A DNA stretch of 20,466 nucleotides from JASUTC01 sp035447925 (GTDB taxonomy: Bacteria; Thermotogota; Thermotogae; MWEM01), in the NCBI GenBank assembly GCA_035447925.1, contig DAOTHY010000040.1, positions 1 through 20,466 on the forward strand, written 5' to 3'. This document shows positions 8,578 to 14,889 of this stretch, piece after piece. The translations under genes and the position numbers were made by a program. The notes under the pieces are model-generated. The model had not been told where the DNA came from, did not search any database, and saw only the letters and a list, made by a program, of their open reading frames with translations. Position 1 is the stretch's first letter, and every line of letters starts with the position of its first letter.

Positions 8578-8970
8578 ATGAAAATCACAAAAATTTCAAT
8601 GATCGCTTTATGTATGTTCCTATTGGCCATGGCACTTTCATCGTGCGGACATTCTGATATTAAACTACTCGAAAAAGGAAAAGGTACTTGGAGTGATTGG
8701 GGTGGATCCGGAGAATATGATGTGACTGTATATTCCTATTATGTGGATAATCCTGAACTTTTAAGAAATCGAATAGAGTTGAATATGGAAGTTGATAAAA
8801 TCCTTGAGAGTAAGAAGAATGAAAACGCTGTAATTGTTGTCTTTAATCAGAAAACACCTCTTGATTATATGAAAAATAGTTACTATTACCAACTGAGAAC
8901 AGCTGTTTCAATCGCTGATATAGGATATACAAAAACCGGCGAAAGTGTAGGGAATATTCGAATAAGGTAA
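8578..8970 (+). CDS. Small lipoprotein of unknown function
   Basis: 130 aa. The N-terminus is a type II signal peptide with lipobox LSSC and predicted lipidated Cys23, so the protein should be membrane-anchored outside the cytoplasm. The remainder is Tyr- and Asn-rich with a predicted alpha/beta character and no family I recognise. ATG 8578 has a strong ribosome site (GAGGAGG at 8563-8569). Base composition is visibly richer in A and T than the PDZ and caspase genes, as in the neighbouring 67-aa ORF, which suggests both came in together (inference). Confidence 0.7.
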   Translation: MKITKISMIALCMFLLAMALSSCGHSDIKLLEKGKGTWSDWGGSGEYDVTVYSYYVDNPELLRNRIELNMEVDKILESKKNENAVIVVFNQKTPLDYMKNSYYYQLRTAVSIADIGYTKTGESVGNIRIR

Positions 8971-9126
8971 TCCGGATTATTACTTTAGAGAAATTGTCCA
9001 ATTACCATTTTTGCATCATGTTATGGCATAAATTCTTCTAATGAAAGGCATATTCATGATTGTCATTGGGAGAAACGAATAGCTTAAAAAGAAAATGAAG
9101 CGAATGGAGAAGTTTTTAATACGAAG

Positions 9127-9322
9127 ATGCGGAACCGCAGTTGTTACTGCAGGCATTTTTACAAAGAACCGGTAACGGGGACGGCCTCATTCCAAAAGGC
9201 CGCCCTTTCGATACAAAACAACCTTCAAGACCTCCAAAGAATCGTGATCGAACTCAAACATAAACATCACAATTCCTTTGAAAGCTTCATTGAAGAAGGA
9301 TTGGAACAAACAGCCACACAAA
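9127..9322 (+). pseudogene. Possible gene remnant interrupted by the second repeat copy
   Basis: An open frame from ATG 9127 has no ribosome site, but from about 9230 it reads like real protein (LQDLQRIVIELKHKHHNSF, then SFIEEGLEQ), amphipathic and charged. It runs straight across 9322/9323 into the duplicated leader, where it becomes a poor sequence and stops at 9369. The simplest reading is the tail of a lost gene truncated at the duplication boundary. CGGCCT/AGGCCG at 9182-9187/9197-9202 forms a small hairpin inside it. Apart from this, 8971-9126 shows nothing I can name. Confidence 0.25.
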
Positions 9323-9332
9323 AAATTCCCCC

Positions 9333-9370
9333 TTGCGGAAAAAGGAAAAAGGTCAGGTATATAAGCTGAC
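9333..9370 (+). promoter_or_regulatory. Putative promoter with overlapping inverted repeat, copy 2
   Basis: Same layout as upstream of the first copy: TTGCGG at 9333, TATATA at 9358, with GTCAG (9352-9356) and CTGAC (9366-9370) around the presumed -10. Because it travelled with the gene, the unit was probably duplicated with its own control region. Confidence 0.35.
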
Positions 9371-9397
9371 AGTCAAAAAACAAAGGGAGGAATTAAA

Positions 9398-9844
9398 ATG
9401 AAAAAGACGCTATTTTTATTAACGGTGGCAGCGGTACTTTTAAGTGCCATGACCATGGCAAACGGATTGAGACTGGGGATATCCGCAGTGGACAACTATG
9501 GCGGGGGAGCCAGAATTGTGGATGTTTTCTACGGCTATCCGGCCTACGGGCAACTGTGCCCGGGCGATGTCATCACTCATGTGGGCTATTACAGAGGCGG
9601 CGGTCATGTCATGATGTACAACAACTACTGCACCTTCGGCAACATCACCATCCACGTCAACAACCCCCAGGGAACATGGGTATCCGGATCGGGACACCTG
9701 CAATCGCTCATCTTCGGAGCCCCTTACAGCGGACTGGTAACACTTTGGGTCAACCGAAACGGCTATCGCTTCATGCTGGTGATCCAACTCAGAAACCTCG
9801 GTTACGGTGGATCACAACCTATCGTTTGTTCGGTGGGACCATAA
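9398..9844 (+). CDS. Small exported PDZ-like protein, copy 2
   Basis: 148 aa, a near-identical duplicate of the protein at 7571, differing only by Gly99 and Leu134. The signal peptide, LRLGISAV start, QLCPGDVITHV loop and C-terminal PDZ strands are unchanged. Most nucleotide differences between the copies are silent, so both copies appear to have been under selection or the duplication is recent. It ends 15 bases before an intact hairpin, so it is probably monocistronic; the next PDZ gene (10038) has its own likely promoter. Confidence 0.8.
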   Translation: MKKTLFLLTVAAVLLSAMTMANGLRLGISAVDNYGGGARIVDVFYGYPAYGQLCPGDVITHVGYYRGGGHVMMYNNYCTFGNITIHVNNPQGTWVSGSGHLQSLIFGAPYSGLVTLWVNRNGYRFMLVIQLRNLGYGGSQPIVCSVGP

Positions 9845-9859
9845 AAAAACTGTTAAAAC

Positions 9860-9887
9860 AGAGGAGGACAGATTCCTGTCCTCCTCT
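9860..9887 (+). terminator. Hairpin after the second PDZ copy
   Basis: AGAGGAGGACAG (9860-9871) pairs perfectly with CTGTCCTCCTCT (9876-9887) around the loop ATTC. No long T run follows (AATTAAT), so termination may be partial, or the stem may stabilise the mRNA 3' end. Confidence 0.6.
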
Positions 9888-9933
9888 AATTAATCACTTC
9901 ATCTTGTACCATCAATGAAAAGCCGACAAAATA

Positions 9934-9942
9934 TGATAAAAT
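9934..9942 (+). promoter_or_regulatory. Putative extended -10 for the PDZ-sigma-anti-sigma operon
   Basis: TGA followed by TAAAAT gives a TGn-type extended -10 about 95 bases before the ATG at 10038. No convincing -35 at normal spacing. It is the only reasonable promoter candidate after the hairpin at 9860-9887. Confidence 0.35.
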
Positions 9943-10037
9943 AACCTTAAAGAAACAACCACACAATCATGTTTTCTATGCTCCTATCCATAAAGTTTTT
10001 ATCATATAAAAATCATAAACCGAAAGGGTGGTACAAG

Positions 10038-10505
10038 ATGAAGAAATTTGTGCTTACAATGATGACAGTTGTGTGTCTGACGACAATCCTATCCGCCGTC
10101 ACATTGGGCGTGTACGTGAAAAACGAGACGGTAAACCTGGGAAACATGAAAATCCGTGCGGCAATGGTAGTACAGGTCAACGATGATTCACTGGCATCGA
10201 ATTTTATCAGGCCGGGAGATATGATCATATCGGTTTGTCATTCACAGCAAGCAGAATTTCACGCCTCCTCGCTTGGCAATACGCTGCATATCAAATCAGT
10301 TCCTGAACCCTCTGGAAACAAAGGAGAATTAAATCACATAGACAGTAATTACATTGGAATCTCACAGCTCCTTAACGTAGTTAACCGATATGGTGTAGTG
10401 GACATCGACCGGTTAATTGAGAGATTATCGTATATCTCCGAAGGAGAAGCATTTGGACTCATCGTCCTGAGAAACGGCCGATTCATCGAGTACACCTTAT
10501 ACTAA
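10038..10505 (+). CDS. Small exported PDZ-like protein, first gene of sigma operon
   Basis: 155 aa. A signal peptide (MKKFVLTMMTVVCLTTILSA) is followed at once by VTLGVYV, the PDZ-like start, then VVQVNDDSLAS and FIRPGDMIISV (GD loop). A spacer of about 60 residues comes before the last strands (FGLIVLRNGRFIEYTLY), nearly the same ending as the protein at 15804 (YRNNRFIEFTLQ). The start is set by AAAGGGTGG six or seven bases before ATG 10038. It lies 29 bases upstream of a sigma-factor gene, which suggests that this exported domain and the cytosolic sigma/anti-sigma pair belong to one response (inference). Confidence 0.78.
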   Translation: MKKFVLTMMTVVCLTTILSAVTLGVYVKNETVNLGNMKIRAAMVVQVNDDSLASNFIRPGDMIISVCHSQQAEFHASSLGNTLHIKSVPEPSGNKGELNHIDSNYIGISQLLNVVNRYGVVDIDRLIERLSYISEGEAFGLIVLRNGRFIEYTLY

Positions 10506-10534
10506 GCCGGCCCGCTGAACCGAAAGGAGATCCC

Positions 10535-11572
10535 ATGAATCAAACCGTTAGAGACACCTTAAAACGGGTGGTGTTCGCCTATATCCGTGTGAAATACGGC
10601 AACATCCTTTTTCAAAAGGATGTACAGACCAGAAAAGATGTCAAGGAACTGATCGGACAAGCCACCCAAAGCGTAAACGAAGCAGAAGCAACACGAAAAC
10701 TGAGCAATATTGAAGAAAAACTGGAACTGGAAGACCAACTGGCGTTGCAAGTGCTGATAGCAATGAGTCAGAAAAAGAACATCAAAGCCTTTGAAATCGT
10801 TAAAGAACGGTTCATGGGGGCTACCGTGAAACTCATCAAAGAGCATGATTATCATGTGGATAACAACAAAAACTACAGTGAAATTGAAGAAACCGCCCAA
10901 AAGGCGTGGATAAAAATATGGAAAGGCCTGGACAAATACGATCCTCAAAAAGGGCAATTTTACACCTGGATGCGCACCATCGTCATCCGGCTGATTAAAA
11001 CATCTGAAAATCAGACCTTAGGGCACACGGACCATCTTGCGGAAATCTCGGATTCTGACGAGGACGGGGCGAGTCTGGACACCAAAGTCCACAACCTGTC
11101 CCATGAAGCCTTTCGCTCCCCGGAAATCATCTTTCGGGATGAACTCCGTGGGGAATGGATTCTACAGGAAGCGTTTCATACCCGAAACGGTTACCCCTGG
11201 CAACTGCTGGTATTCAACCTGCGGTCCATGCAAAAGGCCCCCAGGCAAATCGTCTGTGATCACTCAGATGATCCCTTGGAAGAGATTGCCGAATGTGTCA
11301 AAAATGACTTGCTCTCAGACTCTATTCTGGATAGCGAAAAGATTGAACAGGCGTTTGTCCCTCTTCAAAAAGCCATGAACAACAGGTTGACCATGCTGAT
11401 CCCGGACAATGACGTCAAAACAAAAGACAGTTTAAAGGACTTCATGGAAGAAATCACGCAAGCAATAGACCTGCATCAGTTCTTTGGGGCAAATCCCAAC
11501 AAAAACATCAGCGACTGGTGCGCCCGGGTCAGAAAACGCATACGCAAAAACCTGAACGTTAACTGGAGATGA
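10535..11572 (+). CDS. Divergent sigma-70/ECF-type sigma factor
   Basis: 345 aa, no signal peptide. Residues about 85-160 match sigma region 2: EETAQKAWIKIWKGLDKYDP, then GQFYTWMRTIVIRLIK, the usual -10-binding and core-binding helices. The remainder is unusual. Instead of a compact region 4 there are about 185 residues, including QLLVFNLRSMQKAPRQIV and a basic tail ISDWCARVRKRIRKN that may be the recognition helix. Residues 1-80 form a charged helical extension not seen in short ECF factors. ATG 10535 has a strong AAGGAG site. The stop overlaps the upstream ATG of the next gene (ATGA), typical of a sigma and anti-sigma pair. Alternative reading: a sigma-like protein with another partner in place of -35 recognition. 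It could drive the caspase or PDZ promoters here, but no shared -35/-10 of ECF type was found. Confidence 0.72.
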   Translation: MNQTVRDTLKRVVFAYIRVKYGNILFQKDVQTRKDVKELIGQATQSVNEAEATRKLSNIEEKLELEDQLALQVLIAMSQKKNIKAFEIVKERFMGATVKLIKEHDYHVDNNKNYSEIEETAQKAWIKIWKGLDKYDPQKGQFYTWMRTIVIRLIKTSENQTLGHTDHLAEISDSDEDGASLDTKVHNLSHEAFRSPEIIFRDELRGEWILQEAFHTRNGYPWQLLVFNLRSMQKAPRQIVCDHSDDPLEEIAECVKNDLLSDSILDSEKIEQAFVPLQKAMNNRLTMLIPDNDVKTKDSLKDFMEEITQAIDLHQFFGANPNKNISDWCARVRKRIRKNLNVNWR

Positions 11573-11577
11573 TAAAA

Positions 11578-12312
11578 ATGACCGCTCAACATATTAGCGA
11601 CGGACAAATCGAACAATACCTGAAATTTCTCAACAAAGAAGAACCGGAACAACTGAACCCGCAGGACATCACCGAGATAGAAGAACATCTGGCCGACTGC
11701 GAGAAATGCGGCGAAAAAATGGCAAAGGCCTATGAAATCCAAGAATATGTTGCCAAGTGGGACTTCAACAAGTTCAAAAAAACGGTGGAACAGGCCAATA
11801 TCCTGAGAATCCTGCAAACCCAAAAGGAAAAAAACACCAACAAAGAAACCCAAACCCTCATCGACAAACTCATCACAAATGTCTCAAAAATCAATCAAAA
11901 CACCCTTGAAATCTACATGAAAGCCAAACAAAAAGGCAAAAGACTCCTGAGCCAGATCGCCTTCGACCCGGCAGCCTCCCCCTTTCAATACGCCCTAAGC
12001 ACAGAGGGGGCCAGGGGAGAAGAAGGGGCAAAGCCCGTAAAAAACATGACCAGCGTCATGACCTCCGGAAAGATCAAAGACGCCATTAAAGTGGATTTGG
12101 ACGAGGCAAACAAACAACTGACCATCACCATCAAGGCAACGGACAAAAAACAAAATCTCATCCTACTCAACATCGGCAGCAAAGATGCGCATCAGCAACT
12201 CATCAGCCAAGCCGGAACCTATGACGAACAAACGCAAACACACACGTTTATCTTCAAAGATCTGGAACAGGGCAAATACTTCCTGTTCTTCGAACCGGAG
12301 ACGGTTGGTTAA
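11578..12312 (+). CDS. Putative soluble anti-sigma factor with HxxxCxxC motif
   Basis: 244 aa. Near the N-terminus EEHLADCEKCGEKMA carries His37, Cys41 and Cys44, the HxxxCxxC zinc-binding motif of ZAS/zf-HC2 anti-sigma factors. It is encoded directly after the sigma gene. No transmembrane segment is present, unlike membrane-bound ZAS proteins. A Lys- and Gln-rich helical region (about 60-140) follows, then a C-terminal beta-rich domain (about 160-244; DLEQGKYFLFFEP) that could be the signal-sensing part. ATG 11578 is preferred over ATG 11569 because GGAG at 11565-11568 is nine bases upstream of the former and touches the latter. The stop codon lies inside the end of the MITE-like element copy B. 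Confidence 0.7.
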   Translation: MTAQHISDGQIEQYLKFLNKEEPEQLNPQDITEIEEHLADCEKCGEKMAKAYEIQEYVAKWDFNKFKKTVEQANILRILQTQKEKNTNKETQTLIDKLITNVSKINQNTLEIYMKAKQKGKRLLSQIAFDPAASPFQYALSTEGARGEEGAKPVKNMTSVMTSGKIKDAIKVDLDEANKQLTITIKATDKKQNLILLNIGSKDAHQQLISQAGTYDEQTQTHTFIFKDLEQGKYFLFFEPETVG

Positions 12313-12526
12313 ATAGGCTTACTGAAAAACTTAAAATCGCCCCTTTGGGGTTGGCGTTGAAAAACACGCCTTATAAGTACAAAGATAAAACTTCAAGGAC
12401 TTTATTTCAAGGCTAACTGCTTGGTTTTTAATCCTTTTTCTTAAAAATCTTTCAGTTAAAACAGACAAATAATTCTAAAAAGCTTTATTAGCAGGTGTTC
12501 TGAGTTATTCAACAGGCACTAATTAA
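12309..12526 (-). mobile_element. MITE-like element, copy B (inverted relative to copy A)
   Basis: About 215 bases, non-coding. The left end (AGGCTTACTGAAAAAC) and the reverse complement of the right end (GTGCCTGTTGAATAAC) are imperfect inverted repeats matching those of copy A at 8061-8270. Read on the minus strand it follows copy A, sharing GCCTGyTGAATAACTCA, AGTCCTTGAAGTTTT and GCGATTTTA-GTTTTTCAG. TTAA occurs at both edges (12309-12312 and 12523-12526), a possible target duplication. Small hairpins lie at 12340-12350 and 12353-12370. It covers the whole gap between the anti-sigma gene and the CHAP gene. Confidence 0.65.
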
Positions 12527-12535
12527 GGAGGAAAG

Positions 12536-13234
12536 ATGACAAGAATAAAAATGTTTTTAATAATGATATTTTTTTGTCTGCTGACAATGATCATAGCAGA
12601 GGAGACTTACATTTTGAAAGAAGGAGTACAAGTTGTTGATACATTCATGGGTATAGAGGCTGAGTATAATTATGGCCCAGTGGATTATGAAGGCTATAAT
12701 TACTCTTGTAAGGAATTAGTCGACAAATTTTATAAGAAATATTTCGGTAAAAAGTTTTTTATAGATGAAACTGTTGAAGAATGTTCACCAATCCCTGGAG
12801 CTGTTGCCAGGTTTCCTAATCATTGGGCAATTGTAAAAGAAGTCAAAGGAGATCAAGTCGTCTTGTTTGAGCAAAACTGGAAAGATATAGACAATGCTAA
12901 GTGGTACGCTACCATCAATCGAGAAGTAGATATGAACGCCTGTCCCTTTTATAAGCTGAAGGGGGAAGATTACAGTATCTTTAACTATGGGAACGAAAGC
13001 GTTACAGAAGAGGAGCGGACTTATCAATTCACTATTACAAGTGAGCCTCAATCCGTATATGGTGAAACGATATTGGAAGGAAAAGAGGGCGAAACCAGGG
13101 ATATTACGGCAAAACATGTTGGGGGGTACACCTTTCGGCATTGGGAATATAAAAAAGATAGGTTAGAAAAACCGAAAATTACTTTACTTTTTCTTGGGGA
13201 TGATCAGGTAAAAGCAGTTTATGAAAAAAATTGA
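12536..13234 (+). CDS. Exported CHAP-type cysteine hydrolase with C-terminal beta repeat
   Basis: 232 aa. A signal peptide (about 1-21) is followed by a CHAP-like fold. The candidate nucleophile is Cys58 in YNYSCKELVDKFY, with His96 in PGAVARFPNHWAIV and Glu112/Asn114 in VVLFEQNW. CHAP domains are NlpC/P60-like amidases or peptidases that cut peptidoglycan peptides. Residues about 164-232 resemble the InlB-type beta repeat (ITAKHVGGYTFRHWEY, DDQVKAVYE), found in surface proteins. AGGAGG at 12526-12531 directly abuts the MITE-like element. The gene is AT-rich compared with the sigma operon and overlaps the next gene by 14 bases. The family call rests on motif spacing, so the domain is probable and its substrate unknown. 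Confidence 0.65.
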   Translation: MTRIKMFLIMIFFCLLTMIIAEETYILKEGVQVVDTFMGIEAEYNYGPVDYEGYNYSCKELVDKFYKKYFGKKFFIDETVEECSPIPGAVARFPNHWAIVKEVKGDQVVLFEQNWKDIDNAKWYATINREVDMNACPFYKLKGEDYSIFNYGNESVTEEERTYQFTITSEPQSVYGETILEGKEGETRDITAKHVGGYTFRHWEYKKDRLEKPKITLLFLGDDQVKAVYEKN

Positions 13235-13913
13235 AGAAGATGAATGGAATGTAATTGGCAAATGGTATTGGGAACAGGGAAGATATCATGGACATTTTAC
13301 ACTCACTGACGAAAACGGAAGGATTAGTGGTATCTTGGACGATGAGTATGAAGGGACATACGGAGATAAGATATTAGACGTGGAGATTAGTGGCAAAAAC
13401 ATATCATTTACTCGAGATGGGCGATATGGAATACAGTATTGGAAAGGTGTTTTAAAGAGAACAAATGGCAAACTAATCATTGATAATGGTTTATATAAAA
13501 AGAAAAACCGGGATGGTTATAGAGACTTTTTTGCTGAAAAAGTGGAAGTAGAGCCTAAAAAACAACCAAGGTATATTGTCAATATGAGTAATATTGATGA
13601 CAAAGTAACTTTATTTGTGAATAACAGTATCACATTCGTTTCAAAATGGGGTCATTACGGATATAAACCCGAATGGTATTATGTGGCACATCAACCAGGA
13701 GAATCCGGTGAAATAGACATCACACCCTATCTGAAAAAAGGTGAAAACAGAATACAGTTTCAACTTTGGAATGCCGCATGTTGTTGTTATACCTCGTTTT
13801 CCTTTACAATTAAAAAAGACGGAGAAATCCTCTTTTCTGACAATTTCCATCAGAAAGACAGCAAATCTGGAATCAAATATGATAAAACATTCACAATTTT
13901 CTATGATTATTAA
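13221..13913 (+). CDS. Beta-rich two-domain protein of unknown function
   Basis: 230 aa without a signal peptide. Residues about 8-110 are repeated beta strands rich in Trp, Tyr and Gly (KWYWEQGRYHGHFTLTDENG, KGVLKRTNGKLIIDNG), resembling a small beta-barrel. Residues about 115-230 resemble a galactose-binding-like jelly roll (VTLFVNNS, GEIDITPYLKKGENRIQFQL, then Cys-Cys-Cys at about 188-190). The ATG lies in the last codons of the CHAP gene in another frame (14-base overlap), and there is no strong ribosome site, so translation is probably coupled to the CHAP gene. I cannot assign a function; an accessory or inhibitor role for the CHAP protein is only a guess from the coupling. A terminator follows after 64 bases. 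Confidence 0.6.
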   Translation: MKKIEEDEWNVIGKWYWEQGRYHGHFTLTDENGRISGILDDEYEGTYGDKILDVEISGKNISFTRDGRYGIQYWKGVLKRTNGKLIIDNGLYKKKNRDGYRDFFAEKVEVEPKKQPRYIVNMSNIDDKVTLFVNNSITFVSKWGHYGYKPEWYYVAHQPGESGEIDITPYLKKGENRIQFQLWNAACCCYTSFSFTIKKDGEILFSDNFHQKDSKSGIKYDKTFTIFYDY

Positions 13914-13977
13914 ATCAAATCCACATCAGACCCTTTATGAACAGTGAAATTCATTAGAAAACTCCATAGCAATCAAT

Positions 13978-14006
13978 ACGCCCCCAATAAATGGGGGCGT
14001 TTTTTT
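13978..14006 (+). terminator. Strong rho-independent terminator
   Basis: ACGCCCCC (13978-13985) and GGGGGCGT (13993-14000) form a perfect GC-rich 8-base stem with a 7-base loop, followed by seven T (14000-14006). It ends the CHAP operon and lies just beyond the 3' end of the minus-strand gene at 14023, for which it may act weakly. Confidence 0.93.
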
Positions 14007-14022
14007 GGTTCAAGTATGGTTA

Positions 14023-14769
14023 TTATCCTTCAGCCTTTTCGGAAAGTGTGTTTTCATAAATGGTGAATTCTTTTTTTTGCTCTGTTACTTTAAAAACAGG
14101 ATTTTTCTTTTCCAATAGGTATTGGACCACACAGAATCCAATGGCAAATGGTATGGTAAGGATCAGTAAAAAATCTTCTGAAACCAGCCAGGAAAGGTCT
14201 GATGTGAGCCTTCTGATAAGAGTTCTGTTGCCTTCCGCAGAAAGAATGATGGCGAACTGTATGCCGGCAACTGTGAAAAAAGCACCGTTGAAGGAACTGG
14301 CAAGGATGATAAACCATTTTTTCAATACAATTGTGAGAATACCGCCCGTTATGGACACGGCAAGTACAATCAAGACAATTGTAAAATTCATGGGAATTTC
14401 CATAGCGGTCACTGCAAAAATGGATAGCAGAAATGTGGTGAAAAAGCCCTGGAGAAACAATCCGATCTGATAAAGAAAGAATCCCGCAAATGCGCCGCCT
14501 ATGGCGGCAAGGGCTGTCAAAGCGTTGATGAGTTCGGTGTTGAATCCGTTCATGGAAAGGACTGTCCAGGCAACCAGTCCAAAAATAACGGCACTGTTGA
14601 TGGCGATAATCATTTTGAAGATTTTGTATCCAAATGTACCGATAATGACCCCGCCCAGGATCAAGAAAATGGTGATCAGTGTGGCTGGACTGCCGCCCCC
14701 TTCCATCACCCTTATGATTGAAACAATCATGTTGTCTATACCTGTAAAAAAAGAATTGAGAAAATTCAT
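14023..14769 (-). CDS. Multi-pass membrane protein (DUF4203/TMEM198-like)
   Basis: 248 aa with about seven hydrophobic segments between residues 28 and 215 (for example TLITIFLILGGVIIGTFGYK and LLILTIPFAIGFCVVQYLL) and a charged cytosolic tail. The Gly-rich helices and the GxxxGTFGYKIFK segment recall the DUF4203/TMEM198 family, whose bacterial role is not established. On the minus strand AAGGGGTG precedes the ATG at a normal distance. It is the only minus-strand gene here and is divergent from the second PEGA-caspase cassette, so it could be a membrane partner or an unrelated gene. Confidence 0.75.
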   Translation of the reverse strand: MNFLNSFFTGIDNMIVSIIRVMEGGGSPATLITIFLILGGVIIGTFGYKIFKMIIAINSAVIFGLVAWTVLSMNGFNTELINALTALAAIGGAFAGFFLYQIGLFLQGFFTTFLLSIFAVTAMEIPMNFTIVLIVLAVSITGGILTIVLKKWFIILASSFNGAFFTVAGIQFAIILSAEGNRTLIRRLTSDLSWLVSEDFLLILTIPFAIGFCVVQYLLEKKNPVFKVTEQKKEFTIYENTLSEKAEG

Positions 14770-14850
14770 GATGTCACCCCTTTTAATTTGATACGGTATA
14801 TACTCCTCTCTATTGATTTTTCAGCAAGCTTTCTTTAGACCTGCCGATCA

Positions 14851-14861
14851 TGTGTTATAAT
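14851..14861 (+). promoter_or_regulatory. Extended -10 promoter for cassette 2
   Basis: TGT directly before TATAAT (TG at 14853-14854, hexamer 14856-14861) is a consensus extended -10. The weak TTTAGA at 14834-14839 could serve as -35 with a 16-base spacer. Transcription from about 14868 excludes a start at the in-frame ATG 14860 and supports ATG 14890. Confidence 0.65.
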
Positions 14862-14889
14862 GGCGTATCTTTTTAATTATAGGTGTTCA

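Larger units (their letters stand above)
9323..9887 (+). repeat. Direct repeat copy 2: promoter, PDZ gene, intact hairpin
   Basis: Second copy of 7496-8058, with the same leader, ribosome site and gene. Here the terminal hairpin is a perfect 12-base stem. The left edge is sharp: one base before AAATTCCCCC the two loci differ. Confidence 0.95.

Noticed and set aside
8061..12526. The two elements plus contents as a composite transposon carrying the sigma operon
   Set aside because: No transposase is present and the ends are diverged; the short elements explain the repeats without a composite element.
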